Source: JBEKHI01 sp050012355 (GTDB lineage Bacteria > Actinomycetota > Actinomycetes > Streptosporangiales > Streptosporangiaceae). Taken from it: DNA of 25,175 nt. Where the stretch lies: positions 1 to 25,175 of the forward strand of contig JBEKHI010000170.1 of the NCBI GenBank assembly GCA_050012355.1. Reading direction: 5' to 3'. Below, piece after piece: positions 1 through 8,117 of this stretch; the first letter of the stretch is position 1; every line of letters starts with the position of its first letter. The position numbers and the translations under genes were made by a program. The notes beneath the pieces were generated by a model, which was not told where the DNA came from, ran no database searches, and saw only the letters and a program-made list of their open reading frames with translations.

Positions 1-124
1 GCAGGCAGTCGTGCTTAGCGCTTGAGTAGAACTCGGCGAATGCCGCAGCATCGTTGTCCACGCCCTAGTAACCCGTTCACCGTCCCGCGCACTTACCGTG
101 GTTCATAACGAACAGGTCTCGCCG
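1..124. other. Left edge, no gene recognised
   Basis: This stretch lies downstream of the response regulator stop. I see no convincing coding frame, RNA gene or strong hairpin in it. It may include the 3' flank of a gene outside the window. Confidence 0.4.
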
Positions 125-784
125 TTAGGCTGAGCGGGCGCGTACCAGGCCAGTTTCATAGGCCATAACGACGGCTTGTACTCGATCGCGGAGCCCGAGT
201 TTCGCCAGGATCCGGCCGACGTGCGTTTTCACGGTCGCCTCGGAGACGAACAGCTTCGCGGCGATCTCCGCGTTGGACAGGCCAGCGGCCACCTGGATCA
301 GCACCTCGCGCTCGCGCTCGGTCAGCTCGGCGAGCGACGGCGGCGGGTCGGCTGGGCCATCAATCAGCGGGACGAACCGGTCGATCAGCCGCCGGGTGGT
401 TGACGGCGCCACCACGCTGTCCCCGGAGTGCACCGAGCGGATCGCGAACAGCAACTCCTGCGTCGGCACGTCCTTGAGCAGGAAGCCGCTCGCGCCGGCC
501 TTCAGCGCGGCGAACGCGTACTCGTCCAGGTCGAACGTGGTGAGCATGAGCACCCGGGGGGCCGGGCCCGCGGCGCAGATCTGCCGCGTTGCCTCCACCC
601 CGTCCATGCCGGGCATCCGGACATCCATCACGACCACATCGACGGTCTCCGGGCGGGCCAGCCGGATCGCCGCGGCCCCGTCGGCGGCCTCTCCGGTCAC
701 GGTCATGTCCGGCTGGGCGTCAAGCACCATGCGAAAGCCGGTCCGCACGAGTTCCTGGTCATCGACCAGCGCGATGCGGATCAT
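125..784 (-). CDS. NarL/LuxR-family two-component response regulator
   Basis: This 219-residue protein is a cytoplasmic DNA-binding response regulator of the NarL/DesR type. An N-terminal receiver domain (about residues 1-120) has the acidic pair D8/D9, the phospho-acceptor D54 in VVMDVRMPG and the conserved Lys in LLKD near residue 104. A LuxR-type helix-turn-helix follows (about 151-205), with the typical LTEREREVL and SNAEIA...VSEATVKTHV pattern. The ATG start overlaps the stop of the upstream sensor kinase by 4 bases (ATGA), so the two are translationally coupled and form a cognate pair. Its targets cannot be read from the sequence. The family is certain and the regulon is unknown. Confidence 0.95.
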   Translation of the reverse strand: MIRIALVDDQELVRTGFRMVLDAQPDMTVTGEAADGAAAIRLARPETVDVVVMDVRMPGMDGVEATRQICAAGPAPRVLMLTTFDLDEYAFAALKAGASGFLLKDVPTQELLFAIRSVHSGDSVVAPSTTRRLIDRFVPLIDGPADPPPSLAELTEREREVLIQVAAGLSNAEIAAKLFVSEATVKTHVGRILAKLGLRDRVQAVVMAYETGLVRARSA

Positions 785-2115
785 GCGGCTCTATCTCCGA
801 GGGGGGAACGATCCCCCCTAGACCCCCCCTGCTCATGGGGGGCTTCCCAGCCCCCCATACCCCCTGGGGGATCCTCAGGGGATCCATTTTCAGGCGCGGC
901 GCCGGGGGGTGCCGCGTCAGCGGGCAGTTGAGATTCGGCCGCGCGTGACTTGAACGGGATCGTCGCCGTTACCTGGTAGCCACCGCTGCGGTGGGGACCG
1001 GTGGTTACTTTGCCGCCGTACATCTCTACGCGTTCGCGCATGCCGACTAGGCCGTGGCCGGCGCCGTCGGAACTCGCCGCGCCGCCGTTGCCGTTGTCGG
1101 TCACCACGATCCGCATCCCGTCCTCGCAGAAGCGCAGCGCCACTGACGCCGTGGCGTCCGGGCCGGCGTGCTTGCGGGTGTTGGTCAGCGATTCCTGGAC
1201 CACCCGGTAGGCGGCGAGCGCGACGCCGGGTGGCAGTTCCCGGGCGACGCCCTCGACGGTGAACGACACCGGCAGCCCGGCCGCCCTTGAGTGCGCGAGC
1301 AGGTCGGCGATCTGCTCCAGTCCCGGCTGCGGGGCGAACTCGGCCTGCTCCTCGGAAGCGGTGCGCAGCACGCCAAGCAGGTGCCGCATCTCGGCCAGCG
1401 CCTGCCTGCCGGTAAGGGAAATCGCGGCCAGCGCCTCCCTGGTCCGCTCCGGCGAGCTGTCCAGCGCGTAGGCCGCGCCGTCGGCCTGCACCACCATCAC
1501 GCTGACGTTGTGCGCGACCACGTCGTGCAGCTCACGGGCGATCCGTGCCCGCTCAGTGGCCACCGCGACCTGGGCCTGGGCATCGCGCTCGGCCTCCAGC
1601 CGGTCGGCGCGTTCCTCCAGCGCCTGGTAGAACCCGCGTCGCCAGCGCATGGAGTCGCCCAGCAGCCACGCCAGCAGCGCCGGCCCGCAGAACAGCGCGG
1701 TCACCGCGCCGAACTCGAACCAGGAAAACCTCACGTGCCTGCCCGACTGCCAGGTCGCGATCGCGATAGCGGACCCGACCAGGCAGACCAGCAGCCCGGG
1801 CACGGAGATCCGGCGCGGCCGGTAGGCGGCCAGCGTGTACAGCGCGACCAGCACGGAGACGTCGGAGTCGATCGGGTGGGTGAACAGCACCACCTCCAGT
1901 GCCCCGGCCGCGATCACCGCGACAAACATGCCCACCGGGTGCTTTCGGCGGAACACCAGCGGAACCACCATGCCGATGTACACCAAGACTCCGAGCGGGC
2001 TGTTAGCCCGGATCTCGCGCATTCCGGCGCCGAGGCCGGTCAGTGCCACGAAGAACGCCAAGACGCCGTCCACCAGCATCGGATGCGAGCGCAGCCAGGC
2101 GTAAAACTTAAGCAC
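781..2115 (-). CDS. Sensor histidine kinase, HisKA_3 (NarL-partner) family
   Basis: This 444-residue membrane sensor kinase starts with GTG at 2115. Five or six hydrophobic segments occupy residues 12-153, followed by a short coiled-coil-like linker (about 164-190). The HisKA_3 dimerisation box carries the phospho-acceptor H197 in ARELHDVVAHNVS. The ATPase domain shows the N-box QESLTNTRKHA (N312), the DNGNG G1 box (340-344) and GHGLVGMRER. The kinase fold ends near residue 390 at ATIPFKS. The remaining 54 residues are Pro/Gly/Ala-rich and come from a G/C-run hairpin tract (801-885), so the tail looks acquired and non-essential. The stop overlaps the response regulator start by 4 bases. The signal sensed is unknown; there is no extracellular domain of note. 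Confidence 0.93.
   Translation of the reverse strand: MLKFYAWLRSHPMLVDGVLAFFVALTGLGAGMREIRANSPLGVLVYIGMVVPLVFRRKHPVGMFVAVIAAGALEVVLFTHPIDSDVSVLVALYTLAAYRPRRISVPGLLVCLVGSAIAIATWQSGRHVRFSWFEFGAVTALFCGPALLAWLLGDSMRWRRGFYQALEERADRLEAERDAQAQVAVATERARIARELHDVVAHNVSVMVVQADGAAYALDSSPERTREALAAISLTGRQALAEMRHLLGVLRTASEEQAEFAPQPGLEQIADLLAHSRAAGLPVSFTVEGVARELPPGVALAAYRVVQESLTNTRKHAGPDATASVALRFCEDGMRIVVTDNGNGGAASSDGAGHGLVGMRERVEMYGGKVTTGPHRSGGYQVTATIPFKSRAAESQLPADAAPPGAAPENGSPEDPPGGMGGWEAPHEQGGSRGDRSPLGDRAA
801..885. repeat. G/C-run palindromic tract inside the 3' end of the kinase gene
   Basis: Alternating runs occur in order: G6 (801-806), C6 (813-818), C7 (823-829), G6 (837-842), C6 (851-856), C5-T-G5 (860-870), then two GGGGATCC copies (867-874 and 878-885). 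Neighbouring runs pair into at least three nested or adjacent hairpins, for example GGGGGGA/TCCCCCC with an ACGA loop. Both strands have four G-runs of four or more, so G-quadruplexes are possible. The tract codes for the extra C-terminal tail of the kinase. It looks like an inserted palindromic element and might also act as a transcription barrier before the response regulator gene. Confidence 0.7.
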
Positions 2116-2172
2116 GGGATCAGCCTACGAGCCCGCGCAACGGTGTGGCGTCCTCCTATAGGGTGATTTGCC

Positions 2173-2850
2173 GTGACGAGACGTGCCCTCATAACCGGCG
2201 GATTGAGCGGGATCGGCCGGGCGGCGGCCGAGCGCCTAGCGACTGACGGTATCGAGGTGATCACTGCCGACGTGGCTCCCGGCGCCGACATCGCCCTGGA
2301 CGTCTCCGACGCCGACGCGGCCACCGCGGCCGTGGAAAACCTCGGCCAGATCGACATCCTGGTCAACAGCGCCGGCATCGTGGGACCCGGCAAGCCGCTG
2401 TGGGCGACGACCGCGCAGGAGTGGCACGAGGTCTTCGCGGTCAACCTGCACGGCTCGGTGAACATGTGCCGGGCCGCCATCCCCGGCATGCTGGACCGCG
2501 GGTGGGGCCGGATCGTGAACCTCGCCAGCATGGCGGGCAAAGACGGCAATCCGCACCAGTCGGCGTACAGCGCCTCGAAGGCAGCGGTGATCGGGTTCAC
2601 CAAGTCGCTCGGCAAAGAACTCGCCACCACCGGCGTGATCGTCAACGCGATCGCGCCCGCGGTGATCGCCACCGGGATGAATGCCAGGACCGCGCCCGAC
2701 ATCCTGGCGAGCATCTCGAGCCTGATCCCGATGGGCCGGCTGGGGCGGCCCGAGGAGGTGGCCGAGCTGATCGCCTGGCTCACCTCCGACAAGTGCAGCT
2801 TCTCCACCGGCGCCGTCTACGACATCAGCGGCGGCCGCGCCACCTACTGA
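2173..2850 (+). CDS. Short-chain dehydrogenase/reductase (FabG-like)
   Basis: This 225-residue classical SDR is predicted to be a cytosolic NAD(P)-dependent oxidoreductase acting on a hydroxy/keto group. The Rossmann cofactor loop GGLSGIG lies at about residues 9-15, NSAG at about 65-68, the catalytic Ser in NLASMAG and the catalytic Tyr/Lys in YSASK near residues 137-141. The GTG start at 2173 is 57 bases from the divergent kinase start. The gene is convergent with the FadD3 operon and ends 51 bases from that operon's last stop. It could reduce or oxidise a steroid beta-oxidation intermediate because of its location, but no residue shows the substrate. It is slightly short for a FabG (usually about 245). 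Confidence 0.88.
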   Translation: MTRRALITGGLSGIGRAAAERLATDGIEVITADVAPGADIALDVSDADAATAAVENLGQIDILVNSAGIVGPGKPLWATTAQEWHEVFAVNLHGSVNMCRAAIPGMLDRGWGRIVNLASMAGKDGNPHQSAYSASKAAVIGFTKSLGKELATTGVIVNAIAPAVIATGMNARTAPDILASISSLIPMGRLGRPEEVAELIAWLTSDKCSFSTGAVYDISGGRATY

Positions 2851-2901
2851 GCAGTGCCACCCACTGAGCCACGGCACCCCATGGATGTCCCATCGCAGGC
2901 G

Positions 2902-3879
2902 CTATGCCCCCAGCGGTGGGCCATCGCTGGCACTGGCTGCGAACAGCAGCGCCGAGCCGTGGGCGCGCTTGAGGTAGCGGTGGGCCGGGTGTTCCCAGGT
3001 GACACCGATCGCCCCGTGGATCTGGATCATCTCGGCGGCGACCGAGCGCAGCGCCCGCGAGCAGTATGAGTGGGCGCTGGCCGCCAGTTCGGGTTCCCTG
3101 GCCGCCGCCCGCCACAGCGAGCGGGCCGACTCGACGGACACGTACATGTCCGCCATCCGGTGCCGCAGCGCCTGGAACGAGCCGATCGGCCGGCCGAACT
3201 GCACGCGGGTCTTCGCGTATTCGACGGTGATCTCCAGCGCGCGTTCGGCTGCCCCGGTCTGTTCCGCGGCCAACGCGACGCGCGCGTGATCCAGTGCCGT
3301 ATCGAGGGCACCATCGCCGTGGATACGACGCCCGGGAGCACCGTCAAGCCGGACGATCGCCAGGTCACGGGTGGTGTCCATCGCGGGGATCGCCTCGACG
3401 GTGACGCCAGGTGCCGCGGGATCGATCTCGTACAGCCCGGTGTCGGCGGCGACCAGAAGGACGTCGGCCGATGCGCCGTCGAGCACGTAGTGCGCCGCTC
3501 CCGTGAGCGCCGAACCATCGGCCGTGACGGAGCGCACCGCCGGGTCCCAGCGCCCCGCCGCGGTGGCCCAGGCGAGCGCGACCGTGCGCGAGCCATCGGC
3601 GATCCCCGGCAGCAGCCGGGCGCAGGCGGCCGAGTCCCCGGAGCCGAGCAACGCCTGCCCAGCCAGCACGGCGGAGCCCAGCATCGGCGTCGGGACAAGC
3701 TCACGGCCCAGTTCCGACATGGCGATCCCAAGAGCCTCCAACCCCGCGCCGGCCCCGCCGTAGCTTTCCGGGATGGCGAGCCCGGCGACACCGATCTCGG
3801 CACTCAGCCGTTTCCAGTCCCCGCCGCGCGCCACCAGCCCGCGAACCGCGTCGCGCAGGTCCTCAAGTTCAGTGCTCAT
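2902..3879 (-). CDS. Acyl-CoA dehydrogenase subunit, FadE33-like
   Basis: This 325-residue flavoprotein is the last gene of the fadD3 operon. The ATG at 3879 is chosen because it overlaps the preceding stop as ATGA and gives a normal N terminus (STELEDLRDAVRGLV); the longer frame to 3924 reads into the neighbour. The FAD/CoA fold shows AKTRVQFGRPIGSFQALRH and the C-terminal IQIHGAIGVTWEHPAHRYLKRA motif. Size and operon position match the short FadE33-type subunits that form heteromers with a FadE31-type partner in Mycobacterium tuberculosis. The classical Tyr-Glu-Gly-Thr catalytic segment is absent, as expected for a partner subunit. The last ten residues (SASDGPPLGA) are encoded by a dispersed repeat (2910-2933). 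The exact substrate is inferred to be a C/D-ring CoA ester. Confidence 0.85.
   Translation of the reverse strand: MSTELEDLRDAVRGLVARGGDWKRLSAEIGVAGLAIPESYGGAGAGLEALGIAMSELGRELVPTPMLGSAVLAGQALLGSGDSAACARLLPGIADGSRTVALAWATAAGRWDPAVRSVTADGSALTGAAHYVLDGASADVLLVAADTGLYEIDPAAPGVTVEAIPAMDTTRDLAIVRLDGAPGRRIHGDGALDTALDHARVALAAEQTGAAERALEITVEYAKTRVQFGRPIGSFQALRHRMADMYVSVESARSLWRAAAREPELAASAHSYCSRALRSVAAEMIQIHGAIGVTWEHPAHRYLKRAHGSALLFAASASDGPPLGA
2910..2933. repeat. Copy of a 24-bp near-palindromic dispersed repeat
   Basis: The core CCAGCGGTGGGCCATCGCTG is nearly its own reverse complement. Read on the minus strand it matches the two copies at 22175-22228 at 21 of 24 positions. It encodes the ASDGPP part of the FadE33-like C terminus just before the stop. 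Confidence 0.55.
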
Positions 3880-4691
3880 AGCGACTCCGCGATTCGTGCC
3901 CGGTGCCACGAAGTACTGCCCCACGCGCCGTTGAGCGCGCGGACCTTGAGGAAAAATCGCGACATCTCGTGCTCGGTGGTGTAGCCGATCGCGCCGTGCA
4001 CCTGCAGCGCCGCCCGCGCCGCCGTGTAAGACGCGTCGCCGCAGGCGACCTTGGCCGCCGACACGTCACGCTGCTCAAGCGAGCTAGCCGCGTCGAGCAG
4101 CGGCCGGGCGAACTCCAGCGCGATAGCCACGTCGGCCAGCCGGTGCTGCACGGCCTGGTTGGCGCCGACCGGCCGTCCGAACTGCTCGCGGACGCCCACG
4201 TGCCGCACCGACATCTCCAGCAGCGCCCGCCCCGCACCGAGCAGGTACGCGGCGGTGGCGAGCGCGCCCAGCTCGAACGCCCGCTGGTCGGCTGAGCCCA
4301 GCTCGGGCCCCGGTAGCACCGTGTGCAGCGAGCGGGCCGGATCCACCGAAGAATGCCTGGCACCAAGCGAGCCCTCGTACACCACCCCGTCCACGACGAG
4401 CAACACCAAGCCCGACGCGTCCGCCGCGTACGGGACAACCGGCGGCATCGCCACCGATGCCAGCCCATCGAACTCGCCGACCAGCAGCGGCGCGACCGCG
4501 AGCGACTCGGCGACCGGCCCGGGCACCGCGTGATGCCCGAGCTCCTCGCACGCGACCATCAGGTCAAGCGGCGTCGCCTCCAGCGCCAGCGACGTGACGC
4601 CCATCCCGGCCAGCGCCGGCCACGGATCACCAGAGTCGCCCAGCATCTTGTGCAGCGCGGCGGCGAGCTCTGCCTGCTCGGGGCTTCTCAT
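3876..4691 (-). CDS. Short acyl-CoA dehydrogenase subunit, FadE32-like
   Basis: This 271-residue acyl-CoA dehydrogenase family protein starts at ATG 4691, which overlaps the stop of the preceding acyl-CoA dehydrogenase (ATGA); a longer frame up to 5021 is an artefact of overlapping frames. The recognisable parts are VREQFGRPVGANQAVQHRLADVAIALEFARPL and the C-terminal LQVHGAIGYTTEHEMSRFF segment. The middle beta domain is much reduced: full acyl-CoA dehydrogenases have about 380 residues and, from memory, FadE32 has about 320. It probably has no activity alone and forms an alpha2beta2 enzyme with the FadE31-like neighbour. It lies between the other two dehydrogenase genes with 4-base overlaps on both sides, which supports co-assembly. 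Confidence 0.83.
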   Translation of the reverse strand: MRSPEQAELAAALHKMLGDSGDPWPALAGMGVTSLALEATPLDLMVACEELGHHAVPGPVAESLAVAPLLVGEFDGLASVAMPPVVPYAADASGLVLLVVDGVVYEGSLGARHSSVDPARSLHTVLPGPELGSADQRAFELGALATAAYLLGAGRALLEMSVRHVGVREQFGRPVGANQAVQHRLADVAIALEFARPLLDAASSLEQRDVSAAKVACGDASYTAARAALQVHGAIGYTTEHEMSRFFLKVRALNGAWGSTSWHRARIAESL

Positions 4692-5773
4692 CGCGGCAAC
4701 CCCAGCACCCGCTGCGCGATCACGGTGCGCTGGATCTCGTTGGTGCCCGCGTAGATCGGCCCGGCCAGCGAGAACAGGTACTCGTCCGACCAGCGCCCGG
4801 TCAGCTCTCCCTCGGGGCCGAGCAGGTCGAGCGCGGTTTCGTGCAGCGCCACGTCGAGATCGGACCAGAAAACCTTGCCCATGCTCGACTCGGGCCCCAG
4901 CGTTCCGCCATCGTCGAGCCGCGCCGCCACCTCGGCGGTATGCGCCTGGTAAGCCCGGGCCCGCAGCCACGCGTCGGTCACCCGGTCGCGAAACTCGGGC
5001 GGCGACCCCACCGACCGCCACAACGCCGCCAGCCGGTCCGCCGCGGCGACAAAACGTCCAGGGCTGCGCAGCGACAGTCCACGCTCGTGCCCCGCCGTGG
5101 ACATCGCGATCCGCCAGCCGTCGCCCGGCTCGCCGACCACATCGGAGTCGGGCACGAAGACCTCGTCGAGGAAGATCTCCGCGAACCCGGTCCCGCCGCC
5201 GAGCTGCCGGATCGGCCGCACGGTCACCCCGGGCGCCCGCAGGCTAAACAGCAAGTACGTCAGCCCACGGTGCCGCTCCCCGCCAGTACGGAACAGCCCG
5301 AACGCCCGGTCCGCGAACGCGGCCCGCGAGGACCAGGTCTTCGTCCCAGACAGCAGCCATCCTCCGTCGGTTCGCGCCGCTCGCGACCGGAGCGCCGCCA
5401 GGTCGCTGCCGGCGTCCGGCTCGGACCACGCCTGCGCCCACACCTCGTCCGCCGTCGCCATCGGCGGCAGGTACCGGTCGCGCTGGCCTTGGCTTCCGTA
5501 GGAGTACAGGACCGGTGCGAGCAAGAAAACGCCGTTTTGGCCAACTCGGACTGGCGCTGACGCGGACCAGTACTCCTCCTCGAACGCCAGCCATTCGCTC
5601 AGCGTCGCGTCCCGGCCGCCGTAGGCGGCGGGCCAGCTGACCACCGACAGCCGGGCGGCGGCGAGTTCGCGCTCCCACTCGCGGTGCGCGTCAAAGCCCG
5701 CCGCGGTGTCCACCGACGGCAGCGGCCGCACGTGCTCGGCGAGCCAGGCCCGCGCCTCCTCGCGCAAGGTCAT
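4688..5773 (-). CDS. Acyl-CoA dehydrogenase large subunit, FadE31-like
   Basis: This 361-residue FAD-dependent acyl-CoA dehydrogenase starts at ATG 5773, which overlaps the crotonase stop (ATGA). Visible motifs are the FAD-binding WAQAWSEPDAGSDLAAL and the nearby KTWSSRAAFAD segment, FLDEVFVPDSDVVGEPGDGW, and the C-terminal IYAGTNEIQRTVIAQRVLGLPR. The Glu of the MCAD-type YEGT motif is replaced by Ala. A Glu in GHERGLSL fits the position of the catalytic base in isovaleryl-CoA-dehydrogenase-type enzymes (inference). Order after fadD3 (large, short, medium dehydrogenase) follows fadD3-fadE31-fadE32-fadE33 of M. tuberculosis except for the inserted crotonase. It likely oxidises a CoA thioester from the lower steroid ring pathway. 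Confidence 0.87.
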   Translation of the reverse strand: MTLREEARAWLAEHVRPLPSVDTAAGFDAHREWERELAAARLSVVSWPAAYGGRDATLSEWLAFEEEYWSASAPVRVGQNGVFLLAPVLYSYGSQGQRDRYLPPMATADEVWAQAWSEPDAGSDLAALRSRAARTDGGWLLSGTKTWSSRAAFADRAFGLFRTGGERHRGLTYLLFSLRAPGVTVRPIRQLGGGTGFAEIFLDEVFVPDSDVVGEPGDGWRIAMSTAGHERGLSLRSPGRFVAAADRLAALWRSVGSPPEFRDRVTDAWLRARAYQAHTAEVAARLDDGGTLGPESSMGKVFWSDLDVALHETALDLLGPEGELTGRWSDEYLFSLAGPIYAGTNEIQRTVIAQRVLGLPR

Positions 5774-6612
5774 ACGGTTTTCCCATGTGACCGCATGCCG
5801 CGGGCGTCGTAGCCGGCCAGCGAATCGCCCTGGACCTCGGCGTTGTGCGCGTGCGCCACGTGGTGCAGGCCGAAGACCGAGTCCATGCCGGCCCGCATGC
5901 CCATCTGGTCCTCGCACTGGTTGACCGACCGCTTGGTAAGCGCGAGGCCGAACGCCGGCATCGCCGCGACGCGCTCCGCGATCGCGAAGGCGGCGGATTC
6001 GAGCTCGTCACGGGGCACCACCCGGTTCACCATGCCGACCTCGTAGGCGCGCTGAGCGGAGAACCGGTCGCCGGTGAACAGGATCTCCTTGGCGAATCGC
6101 GGGCCGAGCACCCACGGGTGCGCGAAGTACTCGACGCCCGGGATCCCCATCTTGACCACCGGGTCGGCGAAGAACGCGTCGTCGGCCGCGACGATCAGGT
6201 CGCACACCCAAGCAAGCATTAGGCCGCCCGCGATGCACGCGCCCTGGACCGCCGCGATGGTTGGCTTGGGTATCTCCCGCCACCGGCGGCACATGCCCAG
6301 GTAGACCTCCATCTCGCGCGCGTACCGTGAGTCCGCGCCGTACTTATTGACGTGGTCCCACCAGATGATGGCCTCGCGTTTATACGTGACCATAACGTCG
6401 CGTTCCGGTGTCCCGATATCGTGACCCGCGCTGAAGTGGTCGCCCGCTCCGGCCAGGATGATCACCTTGACGTCATCGTCGTCAACGGCCGCGGTGAAAG
6501 CGGCGTCGAGTGCGTAGGTCATCGCGGAGTTCTGCGCGTTCCGGTACCTGGGACGGTTCAGCGTGATCAGGGCGATCTGGCCGCGCCGTTCATAGCTGAC
6601 TTCATCCGCCAT
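5770..6612 (-). CDS. Enoyl-CoA hydratase/isomerase (crotonase) family protein
   Basis: This 280-residue crotonase-fold enzyme should hydrate or otherwise transform an unsaturated CoA ester. The first oxyanion-hole segment is GDHFSAGHDIG (about residues 57-67) and the second is VQGACIAGGLMLAWVCDLIVA (about 121-141). The downstream PVVKMGIPGVEYFAH region does not carry an obvious Glu of the canonical hydratase pair in its usual context, so the reaction is open. The ATG start at 6612 overlaps the fadD3 stop by 11 bases and its own stop overlaps the next dehydrogenase by 4, so it is an integral operon member. It does not look like EchA20 (the steroid ring hydrolase) as I remember that sequence, so no symbol is given. 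Confidence 0.88.
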   Translation of the reverse strand: MADEVSYERRGQIALITLNRPRYRNAQNSAMTYALDAAFTAAVDDDDVKVIILAGAGDHFSAGHDIGTPERDVMVTYKREAIIWWDHVNKYGADSRYAREMEVYLGMCRRWREIPKPTIAAVQGACIAGGLMLAWVCDLIVAADDAFFADPVVKMGIPGVEYFAHPWVLGPRFAKEILFTGDRFSAQRAYEVGMVNRVVPRDELESAAFAIAERVAAMPAFGLALTKRSVNQCEDQMGMRAGMDSVFGLHHVAHAHNAEVQGDSLAGYDARGMRSHGKTV

Positions 6613-8107
6613 GCGTCCTCAGCTCTCTCTTCAGTACCTTGCCCGAGGCGTTGCGCGGGAGTGCGTCGATGACGACGATGCTTCTCGGGACCTTGTAGTT
6701 GGCCAGCCGCTCCCGGCACCAGTGTGTTATCGCGATTTCGTCGAGCGTGTGGCCGGGCCGCGGGACGATGTAGGCGCGGCCGACCTCGCCGAGGCGGGCG
6801 TCGGGTACCCCGATCACCGCCACGTCGGCGACCCCGTCCAGCCGGGCAAGCGCTTGCTCAACTTCGGCGGGGTACACGTTGAACCCGCCGCAGACGTACA
6901 TGTCCTTGAGCCGGTCGGTAATGATGAGGTTGCCCGCGCCATCGAGGCGTCCCACGTCACCGGTGTGCAGCCAGCCCTCGGCATCGATCGCCTCGGCGGT
7001 GGCTTTGGGGTCGTCGAGGTAACCGAGCATCATGTTCGGCCCGCGGAGCAGGATCTCGTGCGCCTCACCTATCTGGATTTCGAAGTCGGCGGCGGCCCGG
7101 CCAGACGTGGTGGCGATGGTGTGCGGATCGTCGCCCGGGCGGCACATGGTCGCGACGACCGCCTCGGTCAGGCCGTAGGCGGTGAGCACCGTGCGGAACG
7201 CCAGCTCGTCGCGCATCCGCTCGATGAGCGCGACCGGGATCGTGGCTGCCCCGGTGACCGCTAGGCGCAGACTGTCCAGTTTGTAGTGTTCGCGCTCGGG
7301 GTGGTCGAGGATCATCTGGTAGATAGTGGGCGCTCCGGGGAGCACGGTGATGTGTTCGGCGTCGATGAGGCGCATCGTTTCCGGCGGGTCGAACACCGGT
7401 TGCGGGACGATGGTGGCACCGGTGAGCACGCAGGCGAGGATGCCTGCCTTGTAGCCGAAGGTGTGGAAGAACGGGTTGACCACCAGGTACCGGTCGGCGG
7501 GGGAGAGGCCGCCAAGGTCCGCCCAGGCGCGGGCAACGCCGAGGGAGCGTTCGTGACTGGTCATCGCGCCCTTGGAGCGCCCGGTGGTGCCCGAGGTGAA
7601 CATGATGTCGCTGATGTCGTCCGGGCGGACGGTGTTAGCCGCGTCGTCCGGTACCTGGGCGGCGCCGGCTATGAAGCCCGCCCAGTCCTTGGGGACCTGG
7701 ATGGCGCGCGCGGCGAGCTCTGTTCCGGTTTCGGTGGCGGCGGCGCGCAACGCGGCCAGCCGGTCGGTGCCGAGGAAGTCCTCCGCGACGAACAGAGTTT
7801 TCGTGCCGCTTCGGGTGATGATGTCCAGCGCCTCGTGGCCGGTGAACCTGGTACTTACCGGCACAAGCGTGGCGCCCGCGGTCAGCGCGCCGAGCGCGGC
7901 GAGTACCCAGTACCGGTCGTTCGGCATCCAGATGGCTACCCGGTCACCGGGTTCGACGCCGTCGGCGATTAGCGCGCGGGCGACGGTGCCCGCCTGGTTG
8001 TGCAGCTCATTCCACGACAGTCGTTCGCCGCCCGGCTCGGCCAGCGCCTCGGCGTCGCCGAACCGGCTGGCCGCGCTGGCGAGCGCCGCTGGGATAGTCC
8101 GTGCCAC
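6602..8107 (-). CDS. fadD3: FadD3-like acyl-CoA synthetase (HIP-CoA ligase)
   Basis: This 501-residue ANL-superfamily ligase makes an acyl-adenylate and then a CoA thioester. Motifs in order are the phosphate loop FTSGTTGRSKGA (about 170-181), the YGLTEA motif, GWLHTGD, the hinge DRLKDMYVCGGFNVYPAEVE, and the catalytic Lys in NASGKVLKREL. Long stretches such as NPFFHTFGYKAGILAC and LPGAPTIYQ...HP match FadD3 of M. tuberculosis as I remember it. FadD3 activates HIP, the propanoate side chain on the C/D rings left after A/B-ring removal. The GTG start at 8107 lies 10 bases from a perfect KstR-type operator, so the mRNA may be leaderless or nearly so. It is the first gene of a five-gene operon with three dehydrogenase subunits. 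Confidence 0.85.
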   Translation of the reverse strand: MARTIPAALASAASRFGDAEALAEPGGERLSWNELHNQAGTVARALIADGVEPGDRVAIWMPNDRYWVLAALGALTAGATLVPVSTRFTGHEALDIITRSGTKTLFVAEDFLGTDRLAALRAAATETGTELAARAIQVPKDWAGFIAGAAQVPDDAANTVRPDDISDIMFTSGTTGRSKGAMTSHERSLGVARAWADLGGLSPADRYLVVNPFFHTFGYKAGILACVLTGATIVPQPVFDPPETMRLIDAEHITVLPGAPTIYQMILDHPEREHYKLDSLRLAVTGAATIPVALIERMRDELAFRTVLTAYGLTEAVVATMCRPGDDPHTIATTSGRAAADFEIQIGEAHEILLRGPNMMLGYLDDPKATAEAIDAEGWLHTGDVGRLDGAGNLIITDRLKDMYVCGGFNVYPAEVEQALARLDGVADVAVIGVPDARLGEVGRAYIVPRPGHTLDEIAITHWCRERLANYKVPRSIVVIDALPRNASGKVLKRELRTHGG

Positions 8108-8117
8108 ACGGCAACTA

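Noticed and set aside
801..885. Intrinsic terminator within the kinase gene
   Set aside because: There is no T-run and the tract is within an open reading frame coupled to the response regulator, so a repeat element is the safer label.
1291..2166. Long open frame (291 codons) on the plus strand opposite the histidine kinase
   Set aside because: It is antisense to clear kinase motifs and rich in His/Arg/Gln/Asp, as expected for a shadow frame in GC-rich coding DNA.
3070..3984. 304-codon plus-strand frame opposite the FadE33-like gene
   Set aside because: No recognisable domain, biased composition, fully covered by a well-supported dehydrogenase on the other strand.
4692..5021. N-terminal extension of the FadE32-like frame up to 5021
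   Set aside because: The added residues are Arg/Gly/Ala-rich and overlap the FadE31-like gene; ATG 4691 with ATGA coupling is the better start.
5774..5917. N-terminal extension of the FadE31-like frame
   Set aside because: It overlaps the crotonase C terminus and has no dehydrogenase similarity; ATG 5773 has ATGA coupling.
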